Positions 41,888-49,631 of a stretch of 64,000 nt of DNA are shown here, piece by piece. Location of the stretch: positions 1 to 64,000 of the forward strand of contig NZ_JAYVPL010000041.1 in the NCBI RefSeq assembly GCF_043757465.1. Direction: 5' to 3'. The stretch's first letter is position 1. The number at the start of each line of letters is the position of its first letter. Made by a program: the position numbers and the translations under genes. The stretch is from Armatimonas sp043757465. Its GTDB lineage: Bacteria; Armatimonadota; Armatimonadia; Armatimonadales; Armatimonadaceae. A model generated the notes under the pieces. It ran no database searches and was not told where the DNA came from. It was given only the letters and a program-made list of their open reading frames with translations.

Positions 41888-43033
41888 CTACCGCTTCCGG
41901 CGGTTCTGAAGCTTTCGCTCGCCGCGACGAATGAGTGTTTCGAGATTTTTATTAGATGAGCCTACAAGCTTTCCGATCTTATCCAGACCAAGCAGGAAAA
42001 AACTGATAGCTAGTGTTAAAGGAGTAAAGAGAAATAGTATAACTTTACCAACACTCATTCCTGCACGAGCTGAGCCCGAAAAGAGCTTGTCAATGGGACG
42101 TTGGATTGTATTGCTAAGTCTTCCTAGGGCACTTACGAAACTCACGACCCACTTCGGTCGTCGTAGACTGGCCGTAACACGGGTGGTGAATAGGGTGAGT
42201 GCAAGGCTGGGAATTGTGAAAAACCAGCAGTTTGCGTAAACAAAGTAGCCAATAATAGTTGAATTAGAGGCGATCAGCCAGCAAGATATCACGAGTTTGA
42301 GCTGGCTTACGACAAATGTTACGGTCAGTCCTAGGAAAATTAGTCTCATAGTGCGCTGTGCTGAGTAGCGACGGTAGAGTCCATATCCCCAGAAAAAAAC
42401 AATCGCAGCGAAATATCCCTGCATCCCGGAAAGAGTGACAGGAGTGGGAATGCTTGCTCCATCAATGTAAATATTTTCTGGGGTAATCGCTATCTGATGC
42501 CCAAGGCGAAGGAGGATCCCCTTGAGGATCGTGCCGTGCAAGTTAAGCCCCAGTAGCTCGAAACGACTTGTCGCGCTTTCAGGAAGCCAGGGGACAATTA
42601 AAAGTAAATACAGGATCGGGGCTCGCAGTATTTTAAGAACATTCTTACCGTAAACACAGACGATAACTCCAATTAGCATCAGGACCAACCCGAGCACTGC
42701 GGCGACGCTTAATCGTGAAAAATGGGCGAAAAAATAGAGGAGACTGCCACACACAAGTACTGTCAACGAGCCTTTCTTCTGAGGTTTCCCGACATGACGT
42801 TCCCAGTGTGCCTGTGCTGCCTGATGTGCCTTAAAAGTCGCACGACGTCCCCAAAGAATGATGCAAAAGAGGGGGAGAACGAACGGTTGTGCTGCGAGAA
42901 TAGAGTAGTGGGATTTCCACCAATCGCTCATCCATTCAAAGGGGATGATCCAGGTTGCTAGGTAGATCAGTCCTAGAATAAACCACGAGCGCTCTTGCAC
43001 TATATAGGTTTTTAGCGCTTGGAGACGTGACAT
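41888..43033 (-). CDS. Exosortase-like membrane protein lacking the catalytic triad, cassette A
   Basis: A 381-residue protein with about eight membrane helices, aligning with the exosortase/archaeosortase fold. Where exosortases have A-C-S-G-I-R, this protein has T-L-S-G-M-Q: Leu201 replaces the nucleophilic Cys. The N-x-x-R-I motif reads SQLKL, so Lys246 replaces Arg. The histidine site reads YFVYANCW, with no His. All three catalytic positions are therefore changed while the surrounding fold is kept. It has an extra C-terminal basic extension of about 90 residues. It sits next to an EpsI-like and a lipoprotein gene, and the region is visibly less GC-rich than flanking genes. Confidence 0.82.
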   Translation of the reverse strand: MSRLQALKTYIVQERSWFILGLIYLATWIIPFEWMSDWWKSHYSILAAQPFVLPLFCIILWGRRATFKAHQAAQAHWERHVGKPQKKGSLTVLVCGSLLYFFAHFSRLSVAAVLGLVLMLIGVIVCVYGKNVLKILRAPILYLLLIVPWLPESATSRFELLGLNLHGTILKGILLRLGHQIAITPENIYIDGASIPTPVTLSGMQGYFAAIVFFWGYGLYRRYSAQRTMRLIFLGLTVTFVVSQLKLVISCWLIASNSTIIGYFVYANCWFFTIPSLALTLFTTRVTASLRRPKWVVSFVSALGRLSNTIQRPIDKLFSGSARAGMSVGKVILFLFTPLTLAISFFLLGLDKIGKLVGSSNKNLETLIRRGERKLQNRRKR

Positions 43034-43726
43034 CTACTTACCCTTGACCTGATAGCGCTCCAGATCCTGAAGGGCTGGCTTACCATCATCGGCAAAACTT
43101 CTGCGCACAAACCCGATTTTCTCAGAGAGCCACCGGATCGACGGAAAGTGCAGAGCTTGCTCTTTTGGACGGCTCATGGTGAGTACACTATCAATTCTAA
43201 AACATTGAAAACGTCCTGTCCGTGTCTGCAGATTTTCTTGCGCTGTTACTCTGGTATACGCAGTGGAGTTATACTCTTTTCCTTTGAAACGTACAGAACC
43301 TTTCCACGTAATTTCATCTCCTTCACGAAGCACGGCTTTTAGGAGAGGAAGGGGAGGAGATAGGACTAATAACTCTTGCTGTTTTTCCCCAAATGCTAGT
43401 AGGGACAAGCCACTGTCATCGTTTTTATAGACTTCTTGTCGCCAGAGTACTCCTTCCCGGAATAATTGAAGGTGTGTGCCTGTTGAGGCTCCTACTTGCT
43501 TTGGGCCGACGACTACAATCTTGTCACGCGTGGTGTGTTTTTCACTGATACCATTCATCTCCCAGAAGGTACCAGGTGTCAGTGGCAAGAGCTTTTGGCT
43601 CGTCGTTTGTGCAGGAGAAGCCCTCTCTTTAAGATAGGCGCTATCTTCTCCACCCGCGACTAATTGGGGGGCACATCCCATAAGCAGAGCAAGCAGGCTT
43701 GGTACGAATCTCAATATCGGTTTCAT
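43034..43726 (-). CDS. Lipoprotein of the exosortase-like cassette B
   Basis: A 230-residue protein with lipobox LLALLMGC (Cys18). The mature domain has TPGTFWEMNGISEKH, then TGRFQCFRIDSVLTMS and WLSEKIGFVRRSF. These align in order with NSHWTYRLTNEENG, AGTFTAYRVDTI and WFAPGVGVVRTRY of the cassette A lipoprotein, so the two are diverged paralogues. The stop codon directly abuts the ATG of exosortase-like A. Likely outer- or inner-membrane anchored, function unknown. Confidence 0.8.
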   Translation of the reverse strand: MKPILRFVPSLLALLMGCAPQLVAGGEDSAYLKERASPAQTTSQKLLPLTPGTFWEMNGISEKHTTRDKIVVVGPKQVGASTGTHLQLFREGVLWRQEVYKNDDSGLSLLAFGEKQQELLVLSPPLPLLKAVLREGDEITWKGSVRFKGKEYNSTAYTRVTAQENLQTRTGRFQCFRIDSVLTMSRPKEQALHFPSIRWLSEKIGFVRRSFADDGKPALQDLERYQVKGK

Positions 43727-44373
43727 TTGCTATTTCCCAAGTTCTGTTTGTAAAGACTTAAGGCAACCGTATCCAGGCTCCGACGGGCCTGTGCACCATT
43801 CTTGTCTGTGGGAGGAATGAGCATATAGAGACGTACCAGGCACAATGGCTCCTTGTTCCAAATCGTGGCCCATCCTAACCGAAGACGATCCGGGAAACCC
43901 TGCTGAATACCTTGTTCACCATAGAGATAAGTCTTACCTGAGGGGCTCTGGAGCCAGGAATAGACAAGTAACCTGCCATTTCCCCGCGGTACTTTCAGTA
44001 CCCATGCACGTAAGGGGTTATCTGCGCCAAAGAGAGTCAGCTTTCGTTGGGCAGTGAGTGACAGGGGGAAAAAAACGTCTGGTTCCCTGTAGGACTCGAA
44101 AGATCGCACTGCGATTAACTGGCAGGTAATCTCATCATCCAGCGGATTCTTAAATGCTACGCCGCGTACCTTGGGCAGAGAAAGACGGGTTAAAAAGTCC
44201 TGAGAGAGAGGGGTATCAATTGCTTCCCAGTTACCCGCACTCACGGGGACATCCAGAAGCCAGTCATTGGTACGTCCTAGCCGATACGAGAGAAACAGAT
44301 TTAGCAGGGCGACGCTTGCCAGAAAAGCTCCCAGTCGCTTGATCCGTTCTGAAAGTAAACTTTGTGAGGTCAT
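43723..44373 (-). CDS. EpsI-like protein lacking the H/C motif, cassette B
   Basis: A 216-residue protein with one membrane anchor (about residues 15-32). It has the same strand order as the cassette A EpsI-like protein: NWEAIDTPLSQDFL near the start, RLLVYSWLQSPSGKTY and RLRLGWATIW later. At the motif position it reads SYREPDVFFPLS, so the conserved His and Cys of EpsI are absent. It overlaps the genes on both sides by 4 nt. Likely a non-catalytic partner of exosortase-like B, as inferred from its position. Confidence 0.72.
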   Translation of the reverse strand: MTSQSLLSERIKRLGAFLASVALLNLFLSYRLGRTNDWLLDVPVSAGNWEAIDTPLSQDFLTRLSLPKVRGVAFKNPLDDEITCQLIAVRSFESYREPDVFFPLSLTAQRKLTLFGADNPLRAWVLKVPRGNGRLLVYSWLQSPSGKTYLYGEQGIQQGFPDRLRLGWATIWNKEPLCLVRLYMLIPPTDKNGAQARRSLDTVALSLYKQNLGNSK

Positions 44374-45284
44374 TTTTCCTCCGGCGTTGTCGGATTACTG
44401 AGGAGTTTTCTCGTGGCGAGGAAGATGGTTGCGAGGACACACAAGATTGTTGGTAGGGCGGGGATACTTGCCAGAGTATTTGCCACGGAAGGGTATTGAC
44501 GCGCCACGAGTCCGATTAAAAGTAGCCGGAATAAGTTTATTATCACTGTCAGGAATGCTGCGATAAGCAGGGTTAAGAGACTTTTTAACAGAGGGGCACG
44601 TTTCCAGATCAAGTAGCTGACAGTTCCGAAAATTGCAAAAAGAAAGACATCTATACCACTTAGCGAAGGGATAATCTGAAGCTGCCAACCTGATTGTTTA
44701 ATGGTGACTTGAGCTCCCATGATGCGTGTCTGAATTCCCATCAGATCTAGGCCACCCCCTAACATGGTTGCACCTGCTAACTGGAGACGAGCAAGTAAGA
44801 CAAGAAAGAGGGTATGTGGAGGAGGGATCATTAGTAAGAGGAGCAATAACGGACTAATAACGCTACGAAGTAGGAAAGGGCCAAAAAGATAGAACACAGT
44901 TCCTATAATAACCAAGCAGAAACCAAGAATGCTAACTAGAGGCAATAAAGCGATTTGGGATAAAATCAGTCCCAGACATCCTAGAACGATCAGGATCATG
45001 TTGCCAGAACGCCGTGGGTCGCGTGGATCGGGGAATAATTCCTCTAGCTCCTTGGCCGTCCGCTGCCAGTCAGGCTTGCGTGTCCAAGCGAGCAAAGCTA
45101 CAACAGGGAGAACCCAAGCTTGTACAAATAACTGTGAACCGGTTTCAAACCACAAAGGAGAACAGATGCGAAACGGAATCCATGCCAGGGCAACTCCCGG
45201 AGGAATGAGCCACCAGAGTGCGGAAGGCTGTTTCCGTGACCGGGTGTCCGAATTCTTAACATCATTAGTCACAATATCAACCAT
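44370..45284 (-). CDS. Exosortase-like membrane protein lacking the catalytic Cys, cassette B
   Basis: 304 residues with about eight membrane helices in exosortase order. The catalytic segment reads IIPSLSGIDVFLF: Leu208 replaces Cys. The second motif IINLFRLLL keeps Arg253. No histidine is found in the last periplasmic loop (ARQYPSVANT). It therefore retains one of the three catalytic residues. The start ATG at 45284 lacks a clear ribosome binding site. It follows the small membrane protein gene by 33 nt and overlaps the EpsI-like gene (ATGA). Confidence 0.78.
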   Translation of the reverse strand: MVDIVTNDVKNSDTRSRKQPSALWWLIPPGVALAWIPFRICSPLWFETGSQLFVQAWVLPVVALLAWTRKPDWQRTAKELEELFPDPRDPRRSGNMILIVLGCLGLILSQIALLPLVSILGFCLVIIGTVFYLFGPFLLRSVISPLLLLLLMIPPPHTLFLVLLARLQLAGATMLGGGLDLMGIQTRIMGAQVTIKQSGWQLQIIPSLSGIDVFLFAIFGTVSYLIWKRAPLLKSLLTLLIAAFLTVIINLFRLLLIGLVARQYPSVANTLASIPALPTILCVLATIFLATRKLLSNPTTPEEK

Positions 45285-45317
45285 ATTACCATAATCCGCT
45301 TCCTGTAACGGGAAGCA

Positions 45318-45512
45318 TTAGTGTTTGCGAGCCACTCGTGCGGCTAGAGCAAAAAGTCCGATCAGACCCGTTAGGCAGAACGCAATAATTCCCCCAAAAT
45401 AGCCGGGTACTCCCAGATACTGTGAAATCAGGACTCCCAGAAAACCCATGACAAATGTTGCCAGGAACCAACTAACAAATGTCCACCACCAGTACGGTCT
45501 CTGATGTTTCAT
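45318..45512 (-). CDS. Small two-helix membrane protein
   Basis: A 64-residue protein: tryptophan-rich start MKHQRPYWWWTFVSWFL, a glycine-containing first helix, a short loop (LGVPGYFGG), and a second helix ending in RVARKH. There is no recognised family. Its ATG overlaps the TGA of the upstream membrane/TPR gene by 4 nt, which supports it being real and part of the operon. It may be an accessory subunit of the exosortase-like proteins. Confidence 0.7.
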   Translation of the reverse strand: MKHQRPYWWWTFVSWFLATFVMGFLGVLISQYLGVPGYFGGIIAFCLTGLIGLFALAARVARKH

Positions 45513-45910
45513 TGTTCCCAGACCTCTTTCTTTTTTTGACGAACTGTCTCAAGTGCCCGTAGTCCCCCGCCTTCTGGATCGAAGAGCTGCCCTTGAATAC
45601 CATCCAGCGGCTTCAAGGCGACCTCTGCATCCTCATAGTGACCTGCTGCAAGATAGGCTTGCCCTAGAGCGATTCGCCAGCGCCAGTTACGTCCGACATC
45701 ACGTAGGAGTGGAATGCCACAGAGAAGCCCTCCGAGGCCAAAGAGCAGGTTACTCAGCCATGGACGCGCTCCCCAGAGAGGCTTGAGAAGGGTAAGAAGC
45801 AGAGCACAGGCCGCAATCCGTACGACCAGCAGTACCACGGCACGTATCTGACGGCGTAAAAGCTCCCGAAGAGCAGCACCGCGCTCGGGGAGAATCGCTT
45901 GTTTAGTCAT
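45509..45910 (-). CDS. Membrane protein with a single TPR-like unit
   Basis: A 133-residue protein with basic N-terminus, two hydrophobic helices (about 23-45 and 50-65), and then RIALGQAYLAAGHYEDAEVAL, a textbook TPR helix pair. The end is charged. I take ATG 45910; an in-frame ATG at 45922 is possible. Apparently the first gene of the long minus-strand operon. TAGTGT 8 nt before the ATG may be its -10 box, with TACACT further upstream as an alternative. Confidence 0.7.
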   Translation of the reverse strand: MTKQAILPERGAALRELLRRQIRAVVLLVVRIAACALLLTLLKPLWGARPWLSNLLFGLGGLLCGIPLLRDVGRNWRWRIALGQAYLAAGHYEDAEVALKPLDGIQGQLFDPEGGGLRALETVRQKKKEVWEQ

Positions 45911-46022
45911 TCTGCCCCACACTACGGCGGGCAGGCGTCTTTAAATAGTGTAATTGGGCAAGCGGCACAGCGTATTAGACCACTTGTCAAACTCAGAGGC
46001 AAGCCCGAAACGCCGAGTCCTT

Positions 46023-46304
46023 TCAGGCGGCACGTCCCCCAGGCACCAGTGTCAGGTGTCCGTGGGTTCGGAGGCTCTGGCAGGGTGGGTGAGGCGCTGA
46101 CAGATTGCTGTGTTCGATCACTGTCCACTCCGCTACAATAATGTTGTCTTGTACTAGAGCGAGCAGGCGTGGGCGGCGCGGCAGAGCAAGGTCACGCTCC
46201 GCAGCCCACTGGGCAATCTCGTGGCGCGCCTCGGTGCGATCTTGCCGATCGCTGGAAACGAGGAGACAGTTTCGATTGGAGTGAGTAGGAAAGATATTGA
46301 CCAT
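46023..46304 (-). CDS. Possible small hypothetical protein
   Basis: A 93-residue frame whose middle part (RHEIAQWAAERDLALPRRPR and LALVQDNIIVAEWTVIEHS) has the high third-position GC of genuine genes in this window. No family or membrane segment is recognised and no ribosome binding site precedes the ATG. It could be a small regulator for the operon or a chance frame. Confidence 0.4.
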   Translation of the reverse strand: MVNIFPTHSNRNCLLVSSDRQDRTEARHEIAQWAAERDLALPRRPRLLALVQDNIIVAEWTVIEHSNLSAPHPPCQSLRTHGHLTLVPGGRAA

Positions 46305-46400
46305 GATATTTAAGTATCGGTTCGCGTGGCCTATTCATTCAGTCGGGCGAGAAAACCTGTCAATTCTGATAGCACTGTAACGAAACGAGGAGGTAGGGCG

Positions 46401-46406
46401 TATAAT
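46401..46406 (+). promoter_or_regulatory. Leaderless -10 box of the exosortase-EpsI gene
   Basis: Perfect TATAAT, six bases, then the ATG at 46413. This spacing places the transcription start at the ATG. No -35 hexamer is evident. Confidence 0.65.
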
Positions 46407-46412
46407 ACAACC

Positions 46413-48098
46413 ATGTCTACCGCGCCCACTCTCGCGTCGAAGTACCAGAAGCCCGCGTTCCCTTACCTGGCACCCCTCGTCCTGGGGATTTTGTTTTTTT
46501 GCCTCTATGGTGTGGGGAACTGGCCGGGGATGCCGGGATTTTCCGAGGGCAGTCAAGCGACACTGGGGTTCCTGGTGTTTCGGTGGGCGACAGACCCGAG
46601 CGCAACCCATGGCTGGTTGATTATCCCTATCGCCTCCGCCGTGGTCTGGCACAAGCGCGAGAAGCTGCGCCGAATTGCGCTGTGCTCCGATAAACGCGGC
46701 CTCGGGGTGGTGGGCGTGGCGCTTGCGATGCATCTTGTGGAGAAAACCCTCGATATCAATGGGCCCTCGCCGCTCTCCATCCCGATCTTTCTTGCGGGCG
46801 CTGTTTGGTATCTCTGTGGGACAGCGTGGCTGCGGGAGCTGGCGTTTCCTCTTGCGTATTTAACGTTTTTTCTGCCCATCCCCGGTGGCCTCACCCAGCC
46901 GATCTCGTTTCCTCTGCGAATGATCGCAACGGGAGGCAGTAAGTGGATTGTTGAACATCTCTTCAATATTCAGGTGCTGGGTTCCGGTATGGACATGGAG
47001 TTTGCCTTTAAAAAGACGGGCGAGATGGTGCGTGTCAAGATTGCAGATCCGTGCTCGGGGATTCACTCGCTCATGGCGATCAAGGCGCTTCATGCCATCA
47101 CTGCGTATATCTCGCGCCTGAAGCTCCCGTGGAAATGGGTACTGTTCTGGTTGGCCTTGCCGATTACACTGGCCGCCAATGTCATTCGGATCACCTTGCT
47201 GATTCTGGTGTGCTCGCTCTACGATCCCAAGTTTGGTTTGGGGACTTTCCATGATGCCTCTCCGTACCCTCTCTTTATTATTGTCTTGCTCCTGCTCGTT
47301 TCCATTGGCCGTACGATGGAGCGCGTCACGGGCGGAGAGAAGTGGTGGAAGGCCCGCCAGGAAAAAGAGAAGTCGGAGTGGGCGCAGATTCCCGCCCCGA
47401 TAGGCTTCACACGCACGGGCACTCCGCCCCGGCTGGCGGTTCTAGGGGGGATGCTGGCAGCCGCACTGGCGATCTCGCTCGTGGCGTCGGCACCTCCTGA
47501 GAAATCGCCCGCTGCCGATGTCCGTTCGATCTCCGCCGAGCTAGGGCGCTGGAAGTGCCCCGAGGGAGATTATTCGGACCCCGCACTCGCCGATGCTGAC
47601 TCCTACCTGATTCGGGACTATGTTCGCGATGATGGCCAGCGAGTGCAGCTTCTGGTGGTCTACCGGCGCTACGGACGACGTGAGTTCGCACACCGCCCGG
47701 ATCAGTGTTTTCCTGCGGGAGGCTACATTCAGCTCAAGAAGGACGAGGCGACATTGCCGTGGGCGGGGCGCGAGGACAAGGTTGTCCACATGCTCTTTGA
47801 TGGGAGTGAGGTACAGCTCACGAGCGGCCAGAAAGGCTTGCCCATCACGACCGTTTCCTATTTCTTTGTCTCTGGAAACCGTAGCGAGTCGGACTTTATG
47901 CGCCAGCAGATGATCATGGCGACGGAGCGACTGGTTCGAAATAAGAACGGCTGGACTTTCGTGCGCCTGGTATCGCCTCGGGTCACCACGGACGACGACG
48001 CACTCGCGGCGCAGAAAGAGTTTATGAAGACCTTCGAGGGCGAGATCCGTAAAGTCATCACCACCGATCCTGAGACTGCGGGGAAAGAGGGCGCGTGA
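46413..48098 (+). CDS. Exosortase with fused EpsI domain, complete catalytic triad
   Basis: 561 residues. The N-terminal 310 form the exosortase membrane domain with Cys214 in ADPCSGIHSL, Arg259 in NVIRI, and His280 in FHDASPYPLF: the full Cys/Arg/His triad thought to cleave PEP-CTERM tails and pass the protein to an acceptor. After a second anchor near residues 350-375, an EpsI domain carries HRPDQCFPAGGY with its conserved His and Cys. The start at 46413 is set by TATAAT six bases upstream. Its TGA overlaps the purN GTG. The PEP-CTERM protein at 25.1 kb is a plausible substrate. Confidence 0.93.
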   Translation: MSTAPTLASKYQKPAFPYLAPLVLGILFFCLYGVGNWPGMPGFSEGSQATLGFLVFRWATDPSATHGWLIIPIASAVVWHKREKLRRIALCSDKRGLGVVGVALAMHLVEKTLDINGPSPLSIPIFLAGAVWYLCGTAWLRELAFPLAYLTFFLPIPGGLTQPISFPLRMIATGGSKWIVEHLFNIQVLGSGMDMEFAFKKTGEMVRVKIADPCSGIHSLMAIKALHAITAYISRLKLPWKWVLFWLALPITLAANVIRITLLILVCSLYDPKFGLGTFHDASPYPLFIIVLLLLVSIGRTMERVTGGEKWWKARQEKEKSEWAQIPAPIGFTRTGTPPRLAVLGGMLAAALAISLVASAPPEKSPAADVRSISAELGRWKCPEGDYSDPALADADSYLIRDYVRDDGQRVQLLVVYRRYGRREFAHRPDQCFPAGGYIQLKKDEATLPWAGREDKVVHMLFDGSEVQLTSGQKGLPITTVSYFFVSGNRSESDFMRQQMIMATERLVRNKNGWTFVRLVSPRVTTDDDALAAQKEFMKTFEGEIRKVITTDPETAGKEGA

Positions 48099-48727
48099 GC
48101 GAGAACAAGGCTTTGCGGATCGCTGTTTTTGTGGGGACGAAGGGGCGTGGCTCCAACCTGATGGCAGTGCATGCCGCCGCTCAAGTGGGTCGCTTGAGTG
48201 GTGACGTGTGCCTGGTGCTGGGAACCAAACCCGATGCGCCCGCACTGTTGCGTGCTCGAGAGGCAGGAATCCCCGTGGCCGTGATCGCTCTCGGGGAGGG
48301 CTACGATGTGCGCCTACTCGCCGCTCTGGACGCTGCCAAGGCGGATACGATTGCTCTGGCGGGGTACTTGCGCAAGCTCCCTGAGCCTGTTGTGGAGCGC
48401 TTTCGCTGGCGGATTGTCAATGTCCATCCCGCGCTGCTGCCGTCGTTTGGTGGCAAGGGGATGTACGGTCACCATGTGCATGAAGCGGTGCTCGCCTACG
48501 GCTGCAAAGTAAGTGGCTGCACGGTGCACTTCGTGGACACTGAGTACGACACGGGCCCGATCTTGCTCCAGCGCACGGTTCCCGTTCTCGATGATGATAC
48601 GCCAGAGACACTGGCGGCCCGGATTCTTCCCGAGGAGCACGCTGCCTACATTGAGGCCCTCCGCTACCTCGCGGAGGGGCGCATCTCTGTAAAGGGCCGC
48701 CGGGTTACTGTTGCCAAGCGCGACTGA
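48095..48727 (+). CDS. purN: Phosphoribosylglycinamide formyltransferase (PurN)
   Basis: 10-formyl-THF-dependent transfer of a formyl group to GAR in purine synthesis, cytoplasmic. The 210 residues include GTKGRGSNL (phosphate loop, GRGSN), NVHPALLPSFGGKGMYG and the VHFVDTEYDTGPILLQ segment with the catalytic Asp; the Asn-His of NVHPALLP supplies the other catalytic residues. The start is GTG at 48095, overlapping the exosortase stop by 4 nt, an odd coupling of a biosynthetic enzyme with a sortase. Confidence 0.95.
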   Translation: MSENKALRIAVFVGTKGRGSNLMAVHAAAQVGRLSGDVCLVLGTKPDAPALLRAREAGIPVAVIALGEGYDVRLLAALDAAKADTIALAGYLRKLPEPVVERFRWRIVNVHPALLPSFGGKGMYGHHVHEAVLAYGCKVSGCTVHFVDTEYDTGPILLQRTVPVLDDDTPETLAARILPEEHAAYIEALRYLAEGRISVKGRRVTVAKRD

Positions 48728-48740
48728 CGATTACAGGCGA

Positions 48741-49520
48741 TTATGAAGGGATAAATCCACGCTGCTTGAACCACTGTGCGCACTGTTCGGGCCAGGCCAA
48801 AGTCTCTGGGAACTTCGGGTTCCCCAGACCGACCCCGTGCGGCGCGTGTTCATAGACTTGCAGCGCGAAGGGGACTCCACTAGCCGCGAGCGCCGTTGCG
48901 AAGAGGAGCGCGTTCTCGACGGGAACCACTGCATCGTCGGCGGTGTGCATGATAAAGCACGGCGGCGTGGTCTTGGTGACTTTCAGGTGGTTGGACAGCT
49001 CGCGCACCAGCTCGACGGGGGGATTGTCCCCAAGCAGGTTGCGCCGCGAGCCCATGTGGGCGGCTTTGCCCTCCAGCGTGATCACCGGGTAGAGAAGCAC
49101 CGCCAGATCGGGGCGGTCGTCGGGGCTGGTGAAGTGGGTGGCGGCGGTGCTGGTGAGGTGCCCGCCTGCCGAGAAGCCGAGAATCCCGACACGCTTGGTA
49201 TCCACATTCCACTCCCGTGCTTTTGCTCGGACGGCCTTAATCGCACTGAGCGCGTCGGTCATCTCGGCAGGATGGTGGTACTTGGGCCCGAGGCGGTACT
49301 TCAAGACGGCGGCGAAGATGCCCAGCGTATTGAGCCACTTTGCGATAGGCTCCCCTTCGTGTGCCGCCAGCCCGCCGTAGCCCCCACCGGGGCAGACAAT
49401 CACTGCCGCCCCATTGGGCTTCTCGGGCGGGTAGAGCGTCAGGCTGGGAATGTCCTCGGGCGCATTGCCTAAAGAAAACGGAACTTGACCGTCGGGGTAG
49501 AGCGGGATAATCGTATTCAT
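48741..49520 (-). CDS. Alpha/beta hydrolase (esterase/lipase-like)
   Basis: A 259-residue cytoplasmic hydrolase with oxyanion segment CPGGGYGGLA, nucleophile GFSAGGH, and a C-terminal His in YEHAPHGVGL preceded by an Asp in MHTADDAVVP. It belongs to the BD-FAE/acetyl-xylan-esterase-like hydrolases that often act on acetylated sugars; substrate unknown. TAAAAT five bases before the ATG (49526-49531, minus strand) supports a leaderless start. Convergent with purN, 13 nt apart. Confidence 0.88.
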   Translation of the reverse strand: MNTIIPLYPDGQVPFSLGNAPEDIPSLTLYPPEKPNGAAVIVCPGGGYGGLAAHEGEPIAKWLNTLGIFAAVLKYRLGPKYHHPAEMTDALSAIKAVRAKAREWNVDTKRVGILGFSAGGHLTSTAATHFTSPDDRPDLAVLLYPVITLEGKAAHMGSRRNLLGDNPPVELVRELSNHLKVTKTTPPCFIMHTADDAVVPVENALLFATALAASGVPFALQVYEHAPHGVGLGNPKFPETLAWPEQCAQWFKQRGFIPS

Positions 49521-49525
49521 GGGCT

Positions 49526-49531
49526 ATTTTA
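49526..49531 (-). promoter_or_regulatory. Leaderless -10 box of the alpha/beta hydrolase gene
   Basis: TAAAAT on the minus strand, five bases before the ATG at 49520; no Shine-Dalgarno sequence between them. Confidence 0.55.
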
Positions 49532-49631
49532 CAGCATCCTGCATTTTTCATCCCCTGCTCGCACCGCTCGCGACCCCTTCGGCTGATCGGCACAGTACCT
49601 GGGTGCGGGGACTTTCAGGCCCCTGACCGGG

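Larger units (their letters stand above)
45923..46412. other. Divergent region between the biosynthetic operon and the canonical exosortase gene
   Basis: 490 bases separate the two divergent start codons. It may contain one small minus-strand gene (46023-46304). The remainder shows no tRNA, repeat or strong terminator. Promoter-like hexamers are present on both strands (TACACT minus near 45958-45963, TATAAT plus at 46401-46406). Confidence 0.5.

Noticed and set aside
45899..46141. 80-codon plus-strand open frame in the divergent gap
   Set aside because: It overlaps the start of the TPR membrane gene, has a composition unlike a protein and no ribosome site.
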